Assembly: GCA_027924585.1 (NCBI GenBank)
Contig: BSBM01000636.1
Location: 5,038,001-5,102,000, forward strand
Direction of reading: 5' to 3'
DNA from: Larix kaempferi
Taxonomy: Eukaryota > Streptophyta > Pinopsida > Pinales > Pinaceae
Length of the DNA: 64,000 bases
Shown one piece after another: positions 48,761-61,625 of this stretch. The notes beneath the pieces were generated by a model that worked only from the letters and a program-made list of their open reading frames with translations, was not told where the DNA came from and searched no databases. The position numbers were made by a program, and so were the translations under genes. Within the stretch, counting starts at the first letter, position 1; each line of letters begins with the position of its first letter.

Positions 48761-49030
48761 TGTACCACATCTGAATCATCAACTATCAATTGGAAACTAC
48801 TGCTGTACATCTGGGCATTGCATACTGCTTTGTATGGAAAAAATGGCTACATCGGTCAACAAATATTTGTTTCCTGAGACTCAGTCATGGCATAAGGATA
48901 TATTGGCTGCTCATAAAATAGGAGTGATCCTGATATAGATGCTCATCTCAAGCATCTCAATGTAAAGTATTGGCTCAAAAAAAAGACTGGAATCTGATTT
49001 GAAGAATATGGTAGCCCAGCTACTATATAT

Positions 49031-49617
49031 GTGATAACATCTGGCTCCAGTTGGGACAAGTGCTCTACTAAATAGAGCGCTTGAGAACCTCAGAATCTCT
49101 GGTCCTCATCACTCTGCTACTCATATCCTCGAACAATGCACTCTAGCTCTGCATCATCTACAAAATTTACCTGCTATGTGCAAAATGCCAAGAGCTATAC
49201 CAAACTCGCAGACCGATCGTCAGAACAATGCCTGTATATACATAAATCTCAAAATAACAGTACTAAAATAAAATGTTGAAAGTAAACACTAATCTACTAA
49301 CATCACTTCAATATTTATTATTTTGCAGGAACAAAAAAAAAAGAAAACATTCAAAACTAGCTACTAGCTTCGCAAGTGAGCTTAAAGATGAAAAGGTGCC
49401 AGACTCAATGGCGAAAAACACTAAACTACTGCTCAAGTGAGCTTATTCAGTTCCTACCTACTCTAACCTACCGGGAAGACAAGTGCTAAGTAAAATCATA
49501 AATCCAATGTAACCACTTGCTGAATGGATCAATCGATTTTTCTTTGCAGTTAATAATACAACAAGTCAGAGATGGTTCAGAAGTAATGTGAATGATAATT
49601 GATGCCATTCTAACTTG
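49031..49617 (-). other. 3' untranslated region of element D
   Basis: No coding potential. It ends on '-' with GAGCACTTGTCCCAACTGGAGCCAGA directly at the LTR, one base different from the young element in this stretch. Confidence 0.65.
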
Positions 49618-51563
49618 TCATTTGAAATTTACAGTAAGATATGGATACAAATTATACCAGGGCTGGGATTGATTTTTGCAAACTTCTTCCATCAAGATAT
49701 CGATAGGATCATAAAAATAATGCAAGTTTAGAATTGATGGAAGAACATAATATGATATAAGATTCAACCCTCCTAAGCTTTTCTTTGCTTCCTCATCTAC
49801 CTGACTGCGACAATTAATTCTTTTCACTATAGGAATGATGTACAAATCAAGTAGGGATGGATTGTGAATTAAAATTGAGACAGAGATTAGCCCCAATTGT
49901 TGTTCAAAAATGGAGAAATGATGAAATTGATCTTTATATACCTTTTCCAGCCACCAACGAGAAGGATTGAAAAATTGAAAAATGTTATTCATCAAGGATG
50001 ATTGGAAAGGGAAATGAAATGATTTATCTCCACTCATGTGACAATGCTTAGACCTCTGATTAAAAATCCCAAGAATAAAAGAATTACCAGACCACAAACC
50101 CAAAGCAGATTCAAAAAGTTGGGATGGGAGGGTGGATTGAAAATGCATAGTTTCTCCCAGATAGCTTAGATTGATTGAAATTTGACAAAAGGGAAATAGC
50201 TTATTGTGAGCACCCGACCCCAAAAATTGAAATAAGTTATCCTGATAAAAAATTGAATTGGGAAAAATATCAACATTAGATGAGTTAAGTGAAGGATTCT
50301 TTTCGAGCTTCCCATAATCAGTAAGATATTGGTTTGAGGATTCTATTAAGGAAATTTGTTGATTAGTTTGATTCACTAACCCATCCTCATCATGAAAATT
50401 CTCTTTAATTGATTTATCATTAAATTCACATGATGATAATTTATCAGGGATCGTATCAACAACCACTTGATCATTTTCAAAAATTTGATCTTTAAAAACG
50501 CAATGATCAAATGAATTCGTTTCAAAAGAAATTTGGTTATTGTCCCTATTTTCTTCTTCTTCAATATCATGATCAGAAATATCATTAATTACACAAGGAC
50601 TGTGAAAGAGGATCTCAAAAACATTTTCAAAAGATTCACTAATGGAAGACTCAACCATGGATGCTTCTTGATGGAAATCATTTGTATTCTCCTCCTCATC
50701 CGTGACTTCCTCAGGTAATGATGACAAGATTTTGATAAGTTCCCCTCTTATGTCAATGTTGAGGCAATAATCCTGAGGAGTTGAAATTGTTCACTGTCAT
50801 ACATTACTTTCTCGTGAGACTCTATTAGCTCAAGGGAAGAGGAAACAACTTGATAAGGACAATTGTTAGTTAATTCATCATCAGTATATTGACCATCTTT
50901 ATCAAGCTGATTTTCATCAAGACACTCATTGTTTGACTATTCTTCCATAGGTTCATTAATGTTTTCTCCCCACTAACTTATTAACAAATCCATGAACATG
51001 TCATACCCAGTGATGGATCCTGGGGCTAAATGATCAAACCATGATCGGGCATCCACATCTAGGGACGCACCAAGGGCCCGCATATAGACATCCTAACCAT
51101 CAGCACCCAGAGATTCCATATAGTCCCAGAGGACATCCAAATGGATTTCAGTAGATGTTCCGTTATTTCCATCAAAACAAGGCAACCTCCTGATGTATCC
51201 ATTTGGCATAAGATGAGGTTCCCCATATATCTCTCAAAAATCAAAAGGGGATGGCTTGGGTTTCCTAAAGGTTCTAGTTGCTTGAGTTGGGCGAGAATCA
51301 TTTACCAAAAGTTTTGGTTGGGTTTGATATTTTCTAATTGGTTCACTCGGGATATTGGGGGAAGAAAATTTATAAGATGGATGAGGCAAATGATTTGTAT
51401 CATAAGAATCTTGATATGTAGGTTCATACTCATGCTTATATTCGTAATCATCTTCATACCGAATGATTGGATTCCTTTTAGTATACTCTTCAAAATATTT
51501 TATGGCTTCTTCAAAATCACGAAGAACATTTGGGTTCATAATGAAAAAATTAAGATTCCCCAA
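49618..51563 (-). pseudogene. gag: Broken Gag of element D
   Basis: Homologue of the 597-aa Gag. An N-terminal part (51563-51234, 109 codons) ends in a stop. The next stretch, in the same frame down to about 50950, has the gag-domain blocks (IRRLPCFDGNNG, YMRALGASL, ARSWFDHL, GYDMFMD) broken by several stops. The C-terminal part (50727-49618, 369 codons) is open and shares the STLPSQLF, FHFPFQSS, WLEKVYKDQF and FYDPIDILMEEVC blocks with the young Gag. Acidic middle, no zinc knuckle, no pol. Not functional. Confidence 0.85.
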
Positions 51564-51936
51564 TGGAATCTATACATGGGTTTGCTTCCTAGCAGAGTCA
51601 CGTTTTAAGATTTTAAGATTTATATGTTGGGTTCGGTCCTCAGTAGAGTCGCGGGGTGGAGTCGCCAGGTGAACCACACAAGTAATTCACCGAAAATGTA
51701 AATGTCGTAGGAGAGGTGAGATGAGTGAATTAAGATGGTGATTGGAAAAATTATGAAATGGAAAATGCAATCACCAAACCAAAATACCGGATGCGATAAG
51801 ATATAAGATAACGCACGGACACTCATAGACATCGAAGGTAAGCCTCTACCTCCCATGCAACAACGCCAAAGTGTTGGCAAAGAGAATGGGAGTAGAGCTT
51901 AAAATTATATGTCAAACCAGGGTAGGCCTCTACCTT
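51564..51936 (-). other. Leader of element D with a second, decayed primer-site copy
   Basis: Has the leader motifs GGCGACTCCA (51666-51657) and GCGACTCTA (51652-51644). A segment at 51835-51872 (AGCCTCTACCTCCCATGCAA then CAACGCCAAA) repeats the primer-site neighbourhood of 51925-51957 in decayed form. Confidence 0.65.
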
Positions 51937-51953
51937 CCCCGACAACGGCACCA
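51937..51953 (-). other. Primer-binding site of element D, tRNA-Asp type
   Basis: '+' reads CCCCGACAACGGCACCA, two G-to-A changes from the tRNA-Asp 3' end, both at CpG. Three bases from the LTR start at 51957. Confidence 0.88.
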
Positions 51954-51956
51954 AAA

Positions 51957-54900
51957 TGTTATCACACTACTTGTAGTTGCCCCTAAAGATGGATCCTATA
52001 CAGGATGGTAAAGGGGATAGGCAACCAAAGAGGTGAACCACGAGAGCCTCGATTCCCAAAGGATTGGTTGTCATGCCAATCGAGGCACCCTTCAATTTAT
52101 ACTATCATAGCCACAGTTAGTAAAGGGGGAGACCCTGATCTACTCCCGACAGGAGATATCTAACCCAATCACCAGATCATGCTATAAAGATAGGGTACGT
52201 AAGGTGACAGGTGTGGAACCCTAGATTTAAGGAAACAAGACCACTGTGGAGGCTTAAGAAAGGTAAGAATTGATGATGATTGATTACACACAGTGACTTG
52301 AAAATTACGTATGATTCCAGGATTCAAGTACTAGTACAAATGATCAAAATCAATTGCCTTGGGAAACGTGACCCTTAAAACAGGGAAAGTGCCCCAAAGA
52401 GTAGATCTAAAAGTTTAGGCTTTCTAGCACAGCTTGATTGAAGGGTATGACAGTGTTAAAGTACTAAGCTCGCAAACAGGGAACAAACGAAAAGAGAAAC
52501 CAATCAAACAAGGAATGCGTAAGGGTTAGAAGACAAGTGCCTTGGGATTTGGGCCGGATGGAGTCCTCCAACTATGACGTCTAGGAGAACCCACATAGGG
52601 ATATTCAAGAGCCTAAAAACCCAGAAATGGTTTTGCAGTAAACCAAGTCGTTTGAGCCAGAGAATTTTCCAAAGATATTTTAGTTAGGGTTTGAATGTAA
52701 ATGACAGATGGGAAGGATAGAAGAATAATTTACATACCTTGCAAGCGTACCTGAGTCATGGAGATGATTGCTAGGATGTTGAGGATTGTTCCTGCAGAGA
52801 TCAAATGAAAGTTTGGTGCTTTATCTTGCCCACACAAATATGCCCAGCCACACAAATGCACCCTCCTCTTCCTGTCAAACCAAGGACAACGAAATCAATC
52901 AGTTTAAGCAAGAATGGAAGTAAATACAAATCACAAACATGATAACAAAGAGTAAGAGGTACAAGGACAATGATACTCCTTGAAACCGACGAAGAGAAAA
53001 GAAAGAAGCAAGGAGAGTCTCCCCATCCAGTGCGCCTTCCTCCCAAATCGACTCTTCACCTGTAGATAAACGTGGAGAAATAGATGTGCAAAATAATCAC
53101 CAAAACCCTCAGTGCAAAGGAAGAATAGTTTCAATCAACATCACCAACATCCAAAACCAGAGCACAAGTATTTGAAAGAATATATTTTATTCCAGAAGCC
53201 AAGAGCCAAAAGTCCCTTTACAATGAGAGGGTCTCTCCTTTAAATAGCTATGGGAGAGACCAAAACCATAACCACCTTTTTTATGAGTGGCTAAGATTAA
53301 AAGATACAATGTTCTAATCAACGGTTGAGATGAGCTCAACAATAAAGTACATGAATCAACTCCAAAAATAAGAAACCCACTAGTCAAATCGCCCTAGGGA
53401 GGACGTCCTCATAAAGTGACTATGAAAATATAACATGAAGCTCATGGTGGGTCTAGGGGGTGATATAATTCCTCCCTAGTGTGTCCCCATGGCACAATAA
53501 CACAAGATAACTCAACAAAGTAAAACCAAGTGGCTGGACCCCGTACTCTCTCTGTAGAGCCCTAGGTGAAAGGAATAAAAAGTCAAACTGCTCTGCCAGG
53601 CCATCTTTAATGGCAAATCTGCACCAAAATGATAAACGGACACATATCTCAACTTAAACTGCCTGGAACTGCAAATTGAGTATCCCAATGGACTCAGAAG
53701 ATCCAAATGTACTAAAAACACATACTCATACACCATGTGGATATCTGTATAATCATATAATACCAACTCCATGCCCGAACAAATAAAAAATAATAATCTG
53801 TAAATTATCAAAATCATAAAAATATCCAAGATCCTCATCTGAAACCTGTACCTGCTGCATGGGACCACGTGGTGGGTAGTGTAAGACCATATATCATCAA
53901 TCTCTACCATCATTTGTCTACTGCATCACATGTCCTGTGGTTGACTTGGTCAAACTGACCCATAATATGACTCAAGCTGAAACATCAAAATGCTGCAAGT
54001 GTAACTGGTTATGACATGCTTCATTAATCATTCAAATAGAAAGATTATAAACATAAGTAGTACTAAATTGGCGGTTTAAAACAAGATATTCAATATAAAC
54101 TTCATTAATTATTACTGCAATGAACAAAACCTCTAGGATATACTCACTTCATGGTTGTGATCAATTTGCTAGTAATGGGTGAGGGTTGATAAATGCAAGG
54201 CTAGGCTGAGGGAGGACTGTACAATATTTACACTGTGATACTTTAGATGTAGGAAAGGGGATACACACTAAAGCATATGTTGGACAGGCAATAACACAGG
54301 GGATGGCAGTGTCTCACAAATGGGTAAGCTGTTTGGGAAGTGCTTATTCAACCTTGACAGATGTCTACAACTCACATCCAAGCTGACTCAGCTCCGTCAG
54401 GATCTTTTCTAGAGCCGCCGTGACTAGGTGTCCGGCTAACCGGAACTTGAGACTCTAGGGGACACTTAGAATTAGTTGTCCCTTGCTCCATCTCATATCA
54501 CAACCCGCAGGCTAATGAGGAATAAATCATTACATTCAAATAAGGTCAACAATCATTGGATTTAGCATTTATTAAACCATTGCTTTATTTGGACCTTTTC
54601 ATTTCATTTTCATGGCCAGTAGTCTTTAGATTTGGCATTTGTTTATCCACTTCTTTTATTTGGCCTCAAGATATCCCTTCAAGGGGATTTACATTTCATT
54701 CATTTCCACAACCTTTCATTCATCGTGTGTTTAGAAACACATTCTAGAATGGGCTTTCATATAAGATATACAATAAGTTTCCAGATATAATGTAATGATG
54801 GTAGTACTATATGTTTTAGGTCTAGCCAACATAACTTAGGCAACTCAGAGCCGAGACACAAAGTAAACAGGGAAGCTCATCCAACAAAGAGGCTAAAGTG

Positions 54901-55525
54901 GGGAAGTCCTCCACATCGCAGGTTAAGATGTAAGTCAGGGTAAGACTAAAACTAGAAGGTAGCAGATGGATGGAGATAGTGAAAATGATGCCAAGACTAG
55001 CAAGCCATATAATGGTGGGAATGATCACCTCCATTCTCCTAAGGAGGGTAAAACCAATGAGTATACACAAGAACTTCATTATTCTCAGAAAACGAGACTA
55101 TATAGATATAAATAATCAACCATGTCCATAATATATAAATAGACCGCCAGGTCATGACCACAACATGTTAAATCAAGCTACAATAATGACCAACAAAGCA
55201 ATAGTAAGCCAATACACAAACCATATACCTGCCTGATTATATACCTGTACCACACATTTGAATCATCAACTGTCAACTGGAAACTGTTGCTGCACATCTG
55301 GGCACTGCATACTGCTCTGTATGGAAAAAATGGCTACATCGATCAACAAATCTGAGTTTCTTGAGACTCAGTCATGGCATAAGGATATACTGGTTGATCA
55401 TAAAATAGGAGTGATCCTGATATAGATGCTCATCTCAAGCATCTCAATGTAAAGGACTGGCTGAAAAAAAGACTGGAATCTGATCTGAAGAATATGGTAT
55501 CCCAGCTACTATATATGTGATAACA
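51957..55525 (-). repeat. 5' LTR of element D
   Basis: 3,569 bp, starting TGTTATCACA and ending TGTGATAACA on '+'. Its outer halves resemble families A and the young LTR. TATA-like box on '-' at 53246-53238. Shorter than A LTRs, so it is a distinct subfamily. Confidence 0.88.
53238..53246 (-). promoter_or_regulatory. TATA-like box of D LTR
   Basis: TATTTAAAG on '-', same context as in the A LTRs. Confidence 0.45.
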
Positions 55526-56099
55526 GGTACCACACAAATTGATCAAGCTCTAAATATAAGGATGCAATAGTTACCTTCTGCAAAGTTGGAACCTGGTTTA
55601 GATCAAAGAACTGCTCCATCTGGAATATCCATGTTATTGGATCATTGCCATCAAACTTTCTCATGTCAATCCTGGGAAGTTGGGTACCCCTTGGTGACCA
55701 TCCCTGATTATTTCCATTATTAGAATCATTTCCTCTTGGAATATTCTTATTCGTGGAATGTCTTTCAACATGCACCTTATCTTTATCTTCCCGAGTATCA
55801 TGGAACACATCATCATCGGGAGAAGGAGTATCCTTTGAATTTTGTATGAGATTAGCAATATTTTCCATTTGTTCCATCAATCCTTTCATATTTTCTTCCA
55901 TCTTATTATCCATATGTTTCATCAACTTCGCCTCTAAATTAACTAAATCAACTTCTTTCATAGATCCTTTAATCATCTGTTCCAACTGCGACACTCGAAA
56001 ATATAGGTCTTCCCTTTCATCGTATGTTGTGGATGACTCCTTAGGTGGTTTGAGTGGAGTGTGAGTTTTTGCACTTCCTTTTGGTGGAATTAGGAACAA
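55526..56099 (-). pseudogene. gag: 5' part of a Ty3/Gypsy Gag, cut by element D
   Basis: About 190 codons on '-'. A coiled-coil-like, charged N-terminal region (many E, K, M; 'LEQMIKGSMKEV...NMKGLMEQMENI') is followed by the start of a retrotransposon-gag domain (RIDMRKFDGNDPITWIFQMEQFF, then TLQKVTIASLYLE). The frame is cut at 55526 by the D LTR, so the rest of gag and all of pol are missing here. Upstream, 56100-56759 is leader without clear coding sequence. The true start codon is uncertain. Confidence 0.82.
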
Positions 56100-56759
56100 T
56101 ACAAATATATATCACACCCTATATTTCACCACAATTATATCCTTCTACTCGAAGTTATTCAAATTTAAAATGGCGTACCTTTTTTCAAACCTTGATTGGA
56201 AGACTGTTTTAGGGCCGATTTGAAACTGAGGTAAAATTCAAGTTTAGACTCCTCTGGGTATGAAACTTCGTCCTGTTGTATTATTAGGTGTCCTGTTTCT
56301 AATGCCATAGTTCTGACCTAATCATGATATCCCAATAGAAAGTTATTGCGAATCTCCCAACACTTTCTATTTCTGGTCCTTTCAGAAGATCGAACTTGTA
56401 CGGACTGCCACGTGTCCAATATTTTGGATCTGAGTCTGAAAATTCTAACACAGATACTTTGGTCCGTACAATTTCTGATGCAACTGGTCTCACTCAATTT
56501 GGACCTCGTATTCCCCATATATGACCTTTTTACATATAACGCTTGTTTTAGACTAGTTTTTGGACTAGTCAAAAACCCTATATTCCGAGGCCAATATCTC
56601 CGAACCTATGATGTATCAGGACTTGCAGTTAAGACCACAGATCGGTCGTCCTATTATAGAAGTGGGTTTTTAATATCTCTCTCTGAGTCCACGTAGAAAA
56701 AAAAGTATAGCGAAAATGCCAAGATGACTCGTTTTGAAGAACCCAGTCCCGAGGAAAGA
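56100..56759 (-). other. Leader of the gypsy element
   Basis: Between primer site and gag. The short open frames in it do not resemble known proteins. Confidence 0.5.
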
Positions 56760-56771
56760 GCTCTGATACCA
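56760..56771 (-). other. Primer-binding site, initiator tRNA-Met
   Basis: '-' TGGTATCAGAGC, complement of the 3' end of plant initiator tRNA-Met, two bases from the LTR start at 56774. Different primer from the gag-only lineage. Confidence 0.9.
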
Positions 56772-57044
56772 AATGTTATGCAACAAATTTCCAAAAAGAG
56801 TATGAAAAGAGCAGAAATAGATCAGAAAGAGTACTCCATGACATGATTGAAGAAAATATTTGAATAACAAGCCTCTTCGAGGGGGAAACCTCGTTATACA
56901 ATGTACTAAGTACACAAGACAAGATAAAATACTCCAAATGAAAGGTCTCCTTCCTATATATAGCAGACTAAGGGATTCAATCCCAACTAACTGACCCAAG
57001 CCAACAGAACTAATATAACCATACTAATGACAATTACCACTAAT

Positions 57045-60000
57045 GGACCTGTTATCACATATATAGTAGCCGGGCTACCATACATTATTTTTCTCATTCC
57101 AGTACACTATTCAGCCAGTTCCCTTACATTTGAGATGCTGAGATAAGCATCTATATTGGATCACTATCAGATTGTGGACAACAGTTGTATTCCCCATGCC
57201 ATGACTGAGTCTCAGGACACTCAGAGAGATGACCGATGTAGCCATTATACCATTGGTACAGAGCAGTCAGTAGTGCCCAGAGTTGCAGCAGCAGTTTCAG
57301 AGGACAGATGATGGTACAGGTTGATGAGCATTCAGGTATATGAATCAGCAGGTATATCATGGTGTTATGGTTAGATTGCTTTTATACTTATTCTTATAGC
57401 AGGTCTTAGCACTTAGTGTCATGATCTGGCGATCATATAGATATGTGGACCTGGTTGATCTATTATATATATTATATTGTCCCTACTCAGACTTAGAAGT
57501 TCACTATTCATACTCATTGGTTTTACCCTCCTTAAGGAGAATAGAGGTGATCATTCCACCATACCTTGGCTTGCTAGTGTTCGCTCCATTTTTCATTGTC
57601 TTCATTCGTCCATTGCCTACCTTTTAGTTTATCACCCTGACTTACTACTTGACTAGTGACATGGAGGATCTTTTCTCCACTGTAGCCTCTATATTGGATG
57701 AGCTTCCATGTTTATTGTGTCTCGGCTCTGAGTTGGTGACAAAACTTACCTATCGTGAGTTGGAGTTCCTTGGAATTCCCCCTAGTCACTAAAGTTGTGT
57801 TGGCTAAACTTGAAACTTTTAGTGCTGCCATGAATACAAAGTCTGGAAAAAATGAAATGCTATATCTTGTATGAAAAGCCCATTCATGCAATGTGTTTCT
57901 AAACACACATGAATGAAAGGCATGCCAAATGAAAATGGCCATGAAAATAAAATCTTATATCTTTTGGAAATGTAAATACCTAGGTAAACAAGCTGTCCAT
58001 GACACACCTAGAAGTGCTCAGGTAAACAAGTGCCTTAAAAACACACCTGCAGCAGAAAGCCTAAAATAAATGTAAATCTATGCAATGTGTTTATAAACAC
58101 ACATAGACCAAGGCTATGGAAACTTCAGGCCCAAAAAGTAATGGAACTTAAATGTTATATCAAAACAATTGCTGGCCTTATTTGTATTATGGATTGTGCG
58201 CATCTGTTAAAGGTGAATAAACCCTCTTTGAACAACTCATCCATTTGTGAGACACCGCCATTCCCTGTGTTGTTGCTCATTCAGTATATACTATGGTGTG
58301 TATTCCCTTTCCCTTTGCCAAAGTGTCACAAAGTTAAGTCAGTCAAGTCATCCCTTAGCCTAGCCAATTATTTTATCCTTCACCCTTCACTAGCAAATTG
58401 ATCACACCTATGAAGTGAGTATGATCCTGAAAGTCTAGTCTGAGTAATAATAATAATTAATGACATTATATATTTGGATTTAGATCGCCAGTAATGATTA
58501 CTCTATGTTATAATTGTTATTTGAATAAGTTGTAAAGCATGCATTAACCTTTGACACCTTACAGCAGCTTCCGATGATGGTCTGAGTTGTATTTGGTCAT
58601 GTTGACTTGGTTAGACCCAGTTTGACCATGGTCAACCATGGGACATGAGATGGTTGGACCTTATGATGATATGGATAGATGATATATGGTCTATGTACAT
58701 GTACATGATGATTCTATGCAACAACTACAGGGTTATGATGACGATTCATGGTTTACAGCATTATTTGATCATTCACAGATTATTATTATTGGCCCTGTTC
58801 CGGTATATTGGACATTTATTTTGATCATGCAGAGACTCATATGGTGTATGAGTACACATCTTGGATGGATTTGGACCTTTTGAGTCCAATGAGACAGTTT
58901 GTTTTCAGTTCCGGGCACTTACAGTGGTGATTGAGCCTCAGTAGGCTGTCCTAGTGCAGTTTTGGTCTGTCGGAGGCCCTGGCAGAGTAGATGTGATTTT
59001 TATCTGGTTGACCTAGGGCACTAATGATGGAGGGGGTGGTACAGCCACTTGTTTTTACCATATTACCCCCCTCCTGGACACACTGGTGCCCTCACCTTGA
59101 CAGCGCAGGCACTCCAGGAGGCTGTTTGGGGCAGTTTCACGCTTCCCGAGGCATTTCAGGATTGGTAGAAATGGCTATTGAGGAAATCGATTTGGGCTAC
59201 TGAGGCAAAGTTATGGCATGGGATGATCAGTGATGAGAGATAGGGGTCTTCCACACCTTATCCAGCAGTTTCAGCTTCATCGGGGCCCGCATCCATCACT
59301 TATGGCACTTTCTGATGATTTTTGAGGCCCACGATTTGGCCATGGAGGCACGATTTGGTACATTGATGATTATTTTATGATTATTGTGCTATGGGGATTG
59401 ACCAAGGAGGGATAAAATTACCCCTTGGACCCACCATAAGCTTCCTATGATATTTTGTCATCATGATTTGGTGGGATTCCCCTCTTCTAGGGCGATTTTG
59501 TCCACTTACATAATATTTTGTTAGTGATCCATGTATTTTATTGTTGAGCTCATCTCAACTATTGATTAGACATTTGTATCTTTTAATCTTAGCCACTCAT
59601 TCAAAAAGTGGTTAGGGTTTTGGTGCCTCTCCTTCCTATTTAAAGGAGAGAGCTTCTCATTGTAAAGGGGACTTTTGGCTCTGGATTATTGGAATAGAAA
59701 ATTATTATTGCATCTATCTCCAGTGTTGTGGTGAATGTTTTTTGGTGTTTGTTCATTGGTTCTTCCTTTGCACTGAGTTATTGGAGATCTTGTTTGCCAT
59801 ATCTTTTGTACCACAATTTTGCATCTATAGGTGGAGGCCAATTTGTTTTCAGGAGGAGGTATTGGTAGGGGAAGACTCTCCCTACCTCTTCTTTGGAGCT
59901 CTTCGTTGGTAACAGGGAGTATTACTGTCCCAAGACCTTCTATCTCATGTTACTATTGCATTTCTCTTGTATTTCTTCCATACTTGATCTTACTGATTGA

Positions 60001-61591
60001 ATCGCTATTCCTTGGTTTGACAGGTAGAGGAAGGCGCACTTGTGGGCTAGGGCAGCAAATTGGCAAGCAAATCAACAACTTCTCATTTGATCTCTGCGGG
60101 AATCTTCCTCAACATCAAGACATCTCATTCACATCACTCAGGTATGATCTCAAGGTAAGTTCTATCTCCATGATCTATCCAATTGTCTAAAATATTTAAA
60201 AACCCTAAATATTTCAAAACCCCATTTTGCATTTTCTCAGATCTACTTCGATCTAGTGGGTTGTTGGGCGTAATATTGAAAACCCACCTCTATAGCATCC
60301 ACGGCATCCCGGATCTATAGTTTGGTGAGGATTGGCCTCCGTTTGACCCCCTTCCCAAGCCAACTTAGCTTCTCCCAAGCAAAGCGCACTTCCTAGTTTG
60401 AGCAAGTTGACCTAGATCTAGTACATGGGTAGTTGTGATTCCACTTGATTCGTAATCTCCACATCCAATAACCTACCCCCAGATCATCACTTTTCTGATT
60501 TTCACCTTGTGGGCCCTAGTCCACATTTTAAGGGATTTAATCCCCTTTTGGACCACTTGGTGTATTCAAACTCAGATCTAGTAAGATCTAGCCATCGGAT
60601 TGCCGTAAAATTATAGATCCACACTCCTACTTGATTGACCTACCCGGATCTAAAATTTGGATGCCATCCGACTTGTCTTGACCCACCTAACCCACCTTTT
60701 TAGCCTCCTTGGGTAAAGTCGCACCACCTTGGAGAAGTGAGTTGACTCACTTCTAGGACGTGGGTGCTTGAGATTCTTGCGTATTTGGAACGGGAATAAT
60801 TCAAAACCTAGGTCTAGAGTATCACTTTGTCAAATCTTGCCTTGGGGATAGCATTCCTTGTTTTAAGGGATTGTGGTCCACTTGGGTCAAACCTAGATCT
60901 AGACACATTCATCCATCAAGACCTCTATTGCCCACTTGTCCCATATACTAGGAGTCCTAAAACACAAGTCAACCCTATTTTGACTCCACTTCCCAATTCC
61001 CAAGGCACTGGTTTCTCTCCAAGTCAATTCGACTTTCCTAGATTGTTGGATTGACTTGTGGTTTGACCTATGCATGGTGAACTACACCCTTGAAGCCATC
61101 ATGAATCATGGTCAAGCTTGTCATATGTACTAGTTAGCCCCAATCTAACCCTCAAACCACCTTGCATTGGACACGGGTCCCAAGGCAGTGTATTTTCCAA
61201 GCATTGAACTAGTACCTTAATCCCGGATCTTATATCTAATCATTGTAAGTCACTCTCACCTTAAACATGAACCAAAGCTATACCCATTGAACCCCTCACT
61301 TGGCTTGTGACTTCATCCTAAGGTCTAGGATAAACCATACACCTTACTTCACTTAGAAATAACCTGATTTGGTGTCTTGGTTTTGATCTCTCCTGTCGGG
61401 AGTAGATCGGGTCTCCCCCTTTGTTGTCTGGGCTAGACAACATAAAGTGAAGGTTGCCTCGACTAGCGTCACAACCATATATTGGAGGTCGAGGTGATCG
61501 TGGTCACACCTATTGAGTTTCCCTTTTCCTATTGCCATCCATGATCGGATATAACCATAGGGGTAACTACAGCTTAGGTGATAACAGGACC
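57045..61591 (+). mobile_element. Solo A-family LTR (TSD GGACC)
   Basis: 57050-61586 (4,537 bp), TGTTATCACATATATAG to GGTGATAACA, flanked by GGACC (57045-57049, 61587-61591). Closely similar to 44207-48755 throughout. TATA-like box at 59637-59645. No internal region. Confidence 0.94.
59637..59645 (+). promoter_or_regulatory. TATA-like box of solo LTR
   Basis: TATTTAAAG followed by 'gagagagcttctcattgtaa'. Confidence 0.5.
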
Positions 61592-61625
61592 AAAGCCGAC
61601 ATCAAAACTAATGTAATGAACCACA

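Larger units (their letters stand above)
42786..49030 (-). repeat. 3' LTR of element D, truncated and split
   Basis: 42786-44206 plus 48761-49030 match 53841-55525 of the other D LTR, with divergence visible in most lines. 44207-48755 is a solo LTR inside it. The part equivalent to 51957-53840 is absent: the LTR stops at the young element, whose other side is an unrelated '+' fragment. It ends TGTGATAACA (49021-49030), directly next to the polypurine block. Confidence 0.85.
42786..55530 (-). mobile_element. Element D, older gag-only retrotransposon
   Basis: Two LTRs (42786-49030 truncated; 51957-55525), a 2.9-kb internal region on '-' with decayed tRNA-Asp primer site, leader, broken gag, and the shared polypurine block. 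GGTAC (55526-55530) would be the right target duplication; the left one is lost. Right flank is the gag of an ordinary gypsy element, which D interrupts. Confidence 0.85.
56774..61625 (-). repeat. 5' LTR of the gypsy element, split by a solo LTR
   Basis: 56774-57049 plus about 61592-61625, roughly 310 bp when joined; '+' start TGTTATGCAAC, '+' end probably ACCACA at 61625 (TG...CA on '-'). TATA box TATATATAG on '-' at 56962-56954. The outer boundary is inferred from the copia sequence that follows, not from a second LTR. Confidence 0.65.

Noticed and set aside
56299-56493. 64-codon '-' frame in the gypsy leader
   Set aside because: No match to known retroelement proteins that I recognise; overlapping frames are equally open.
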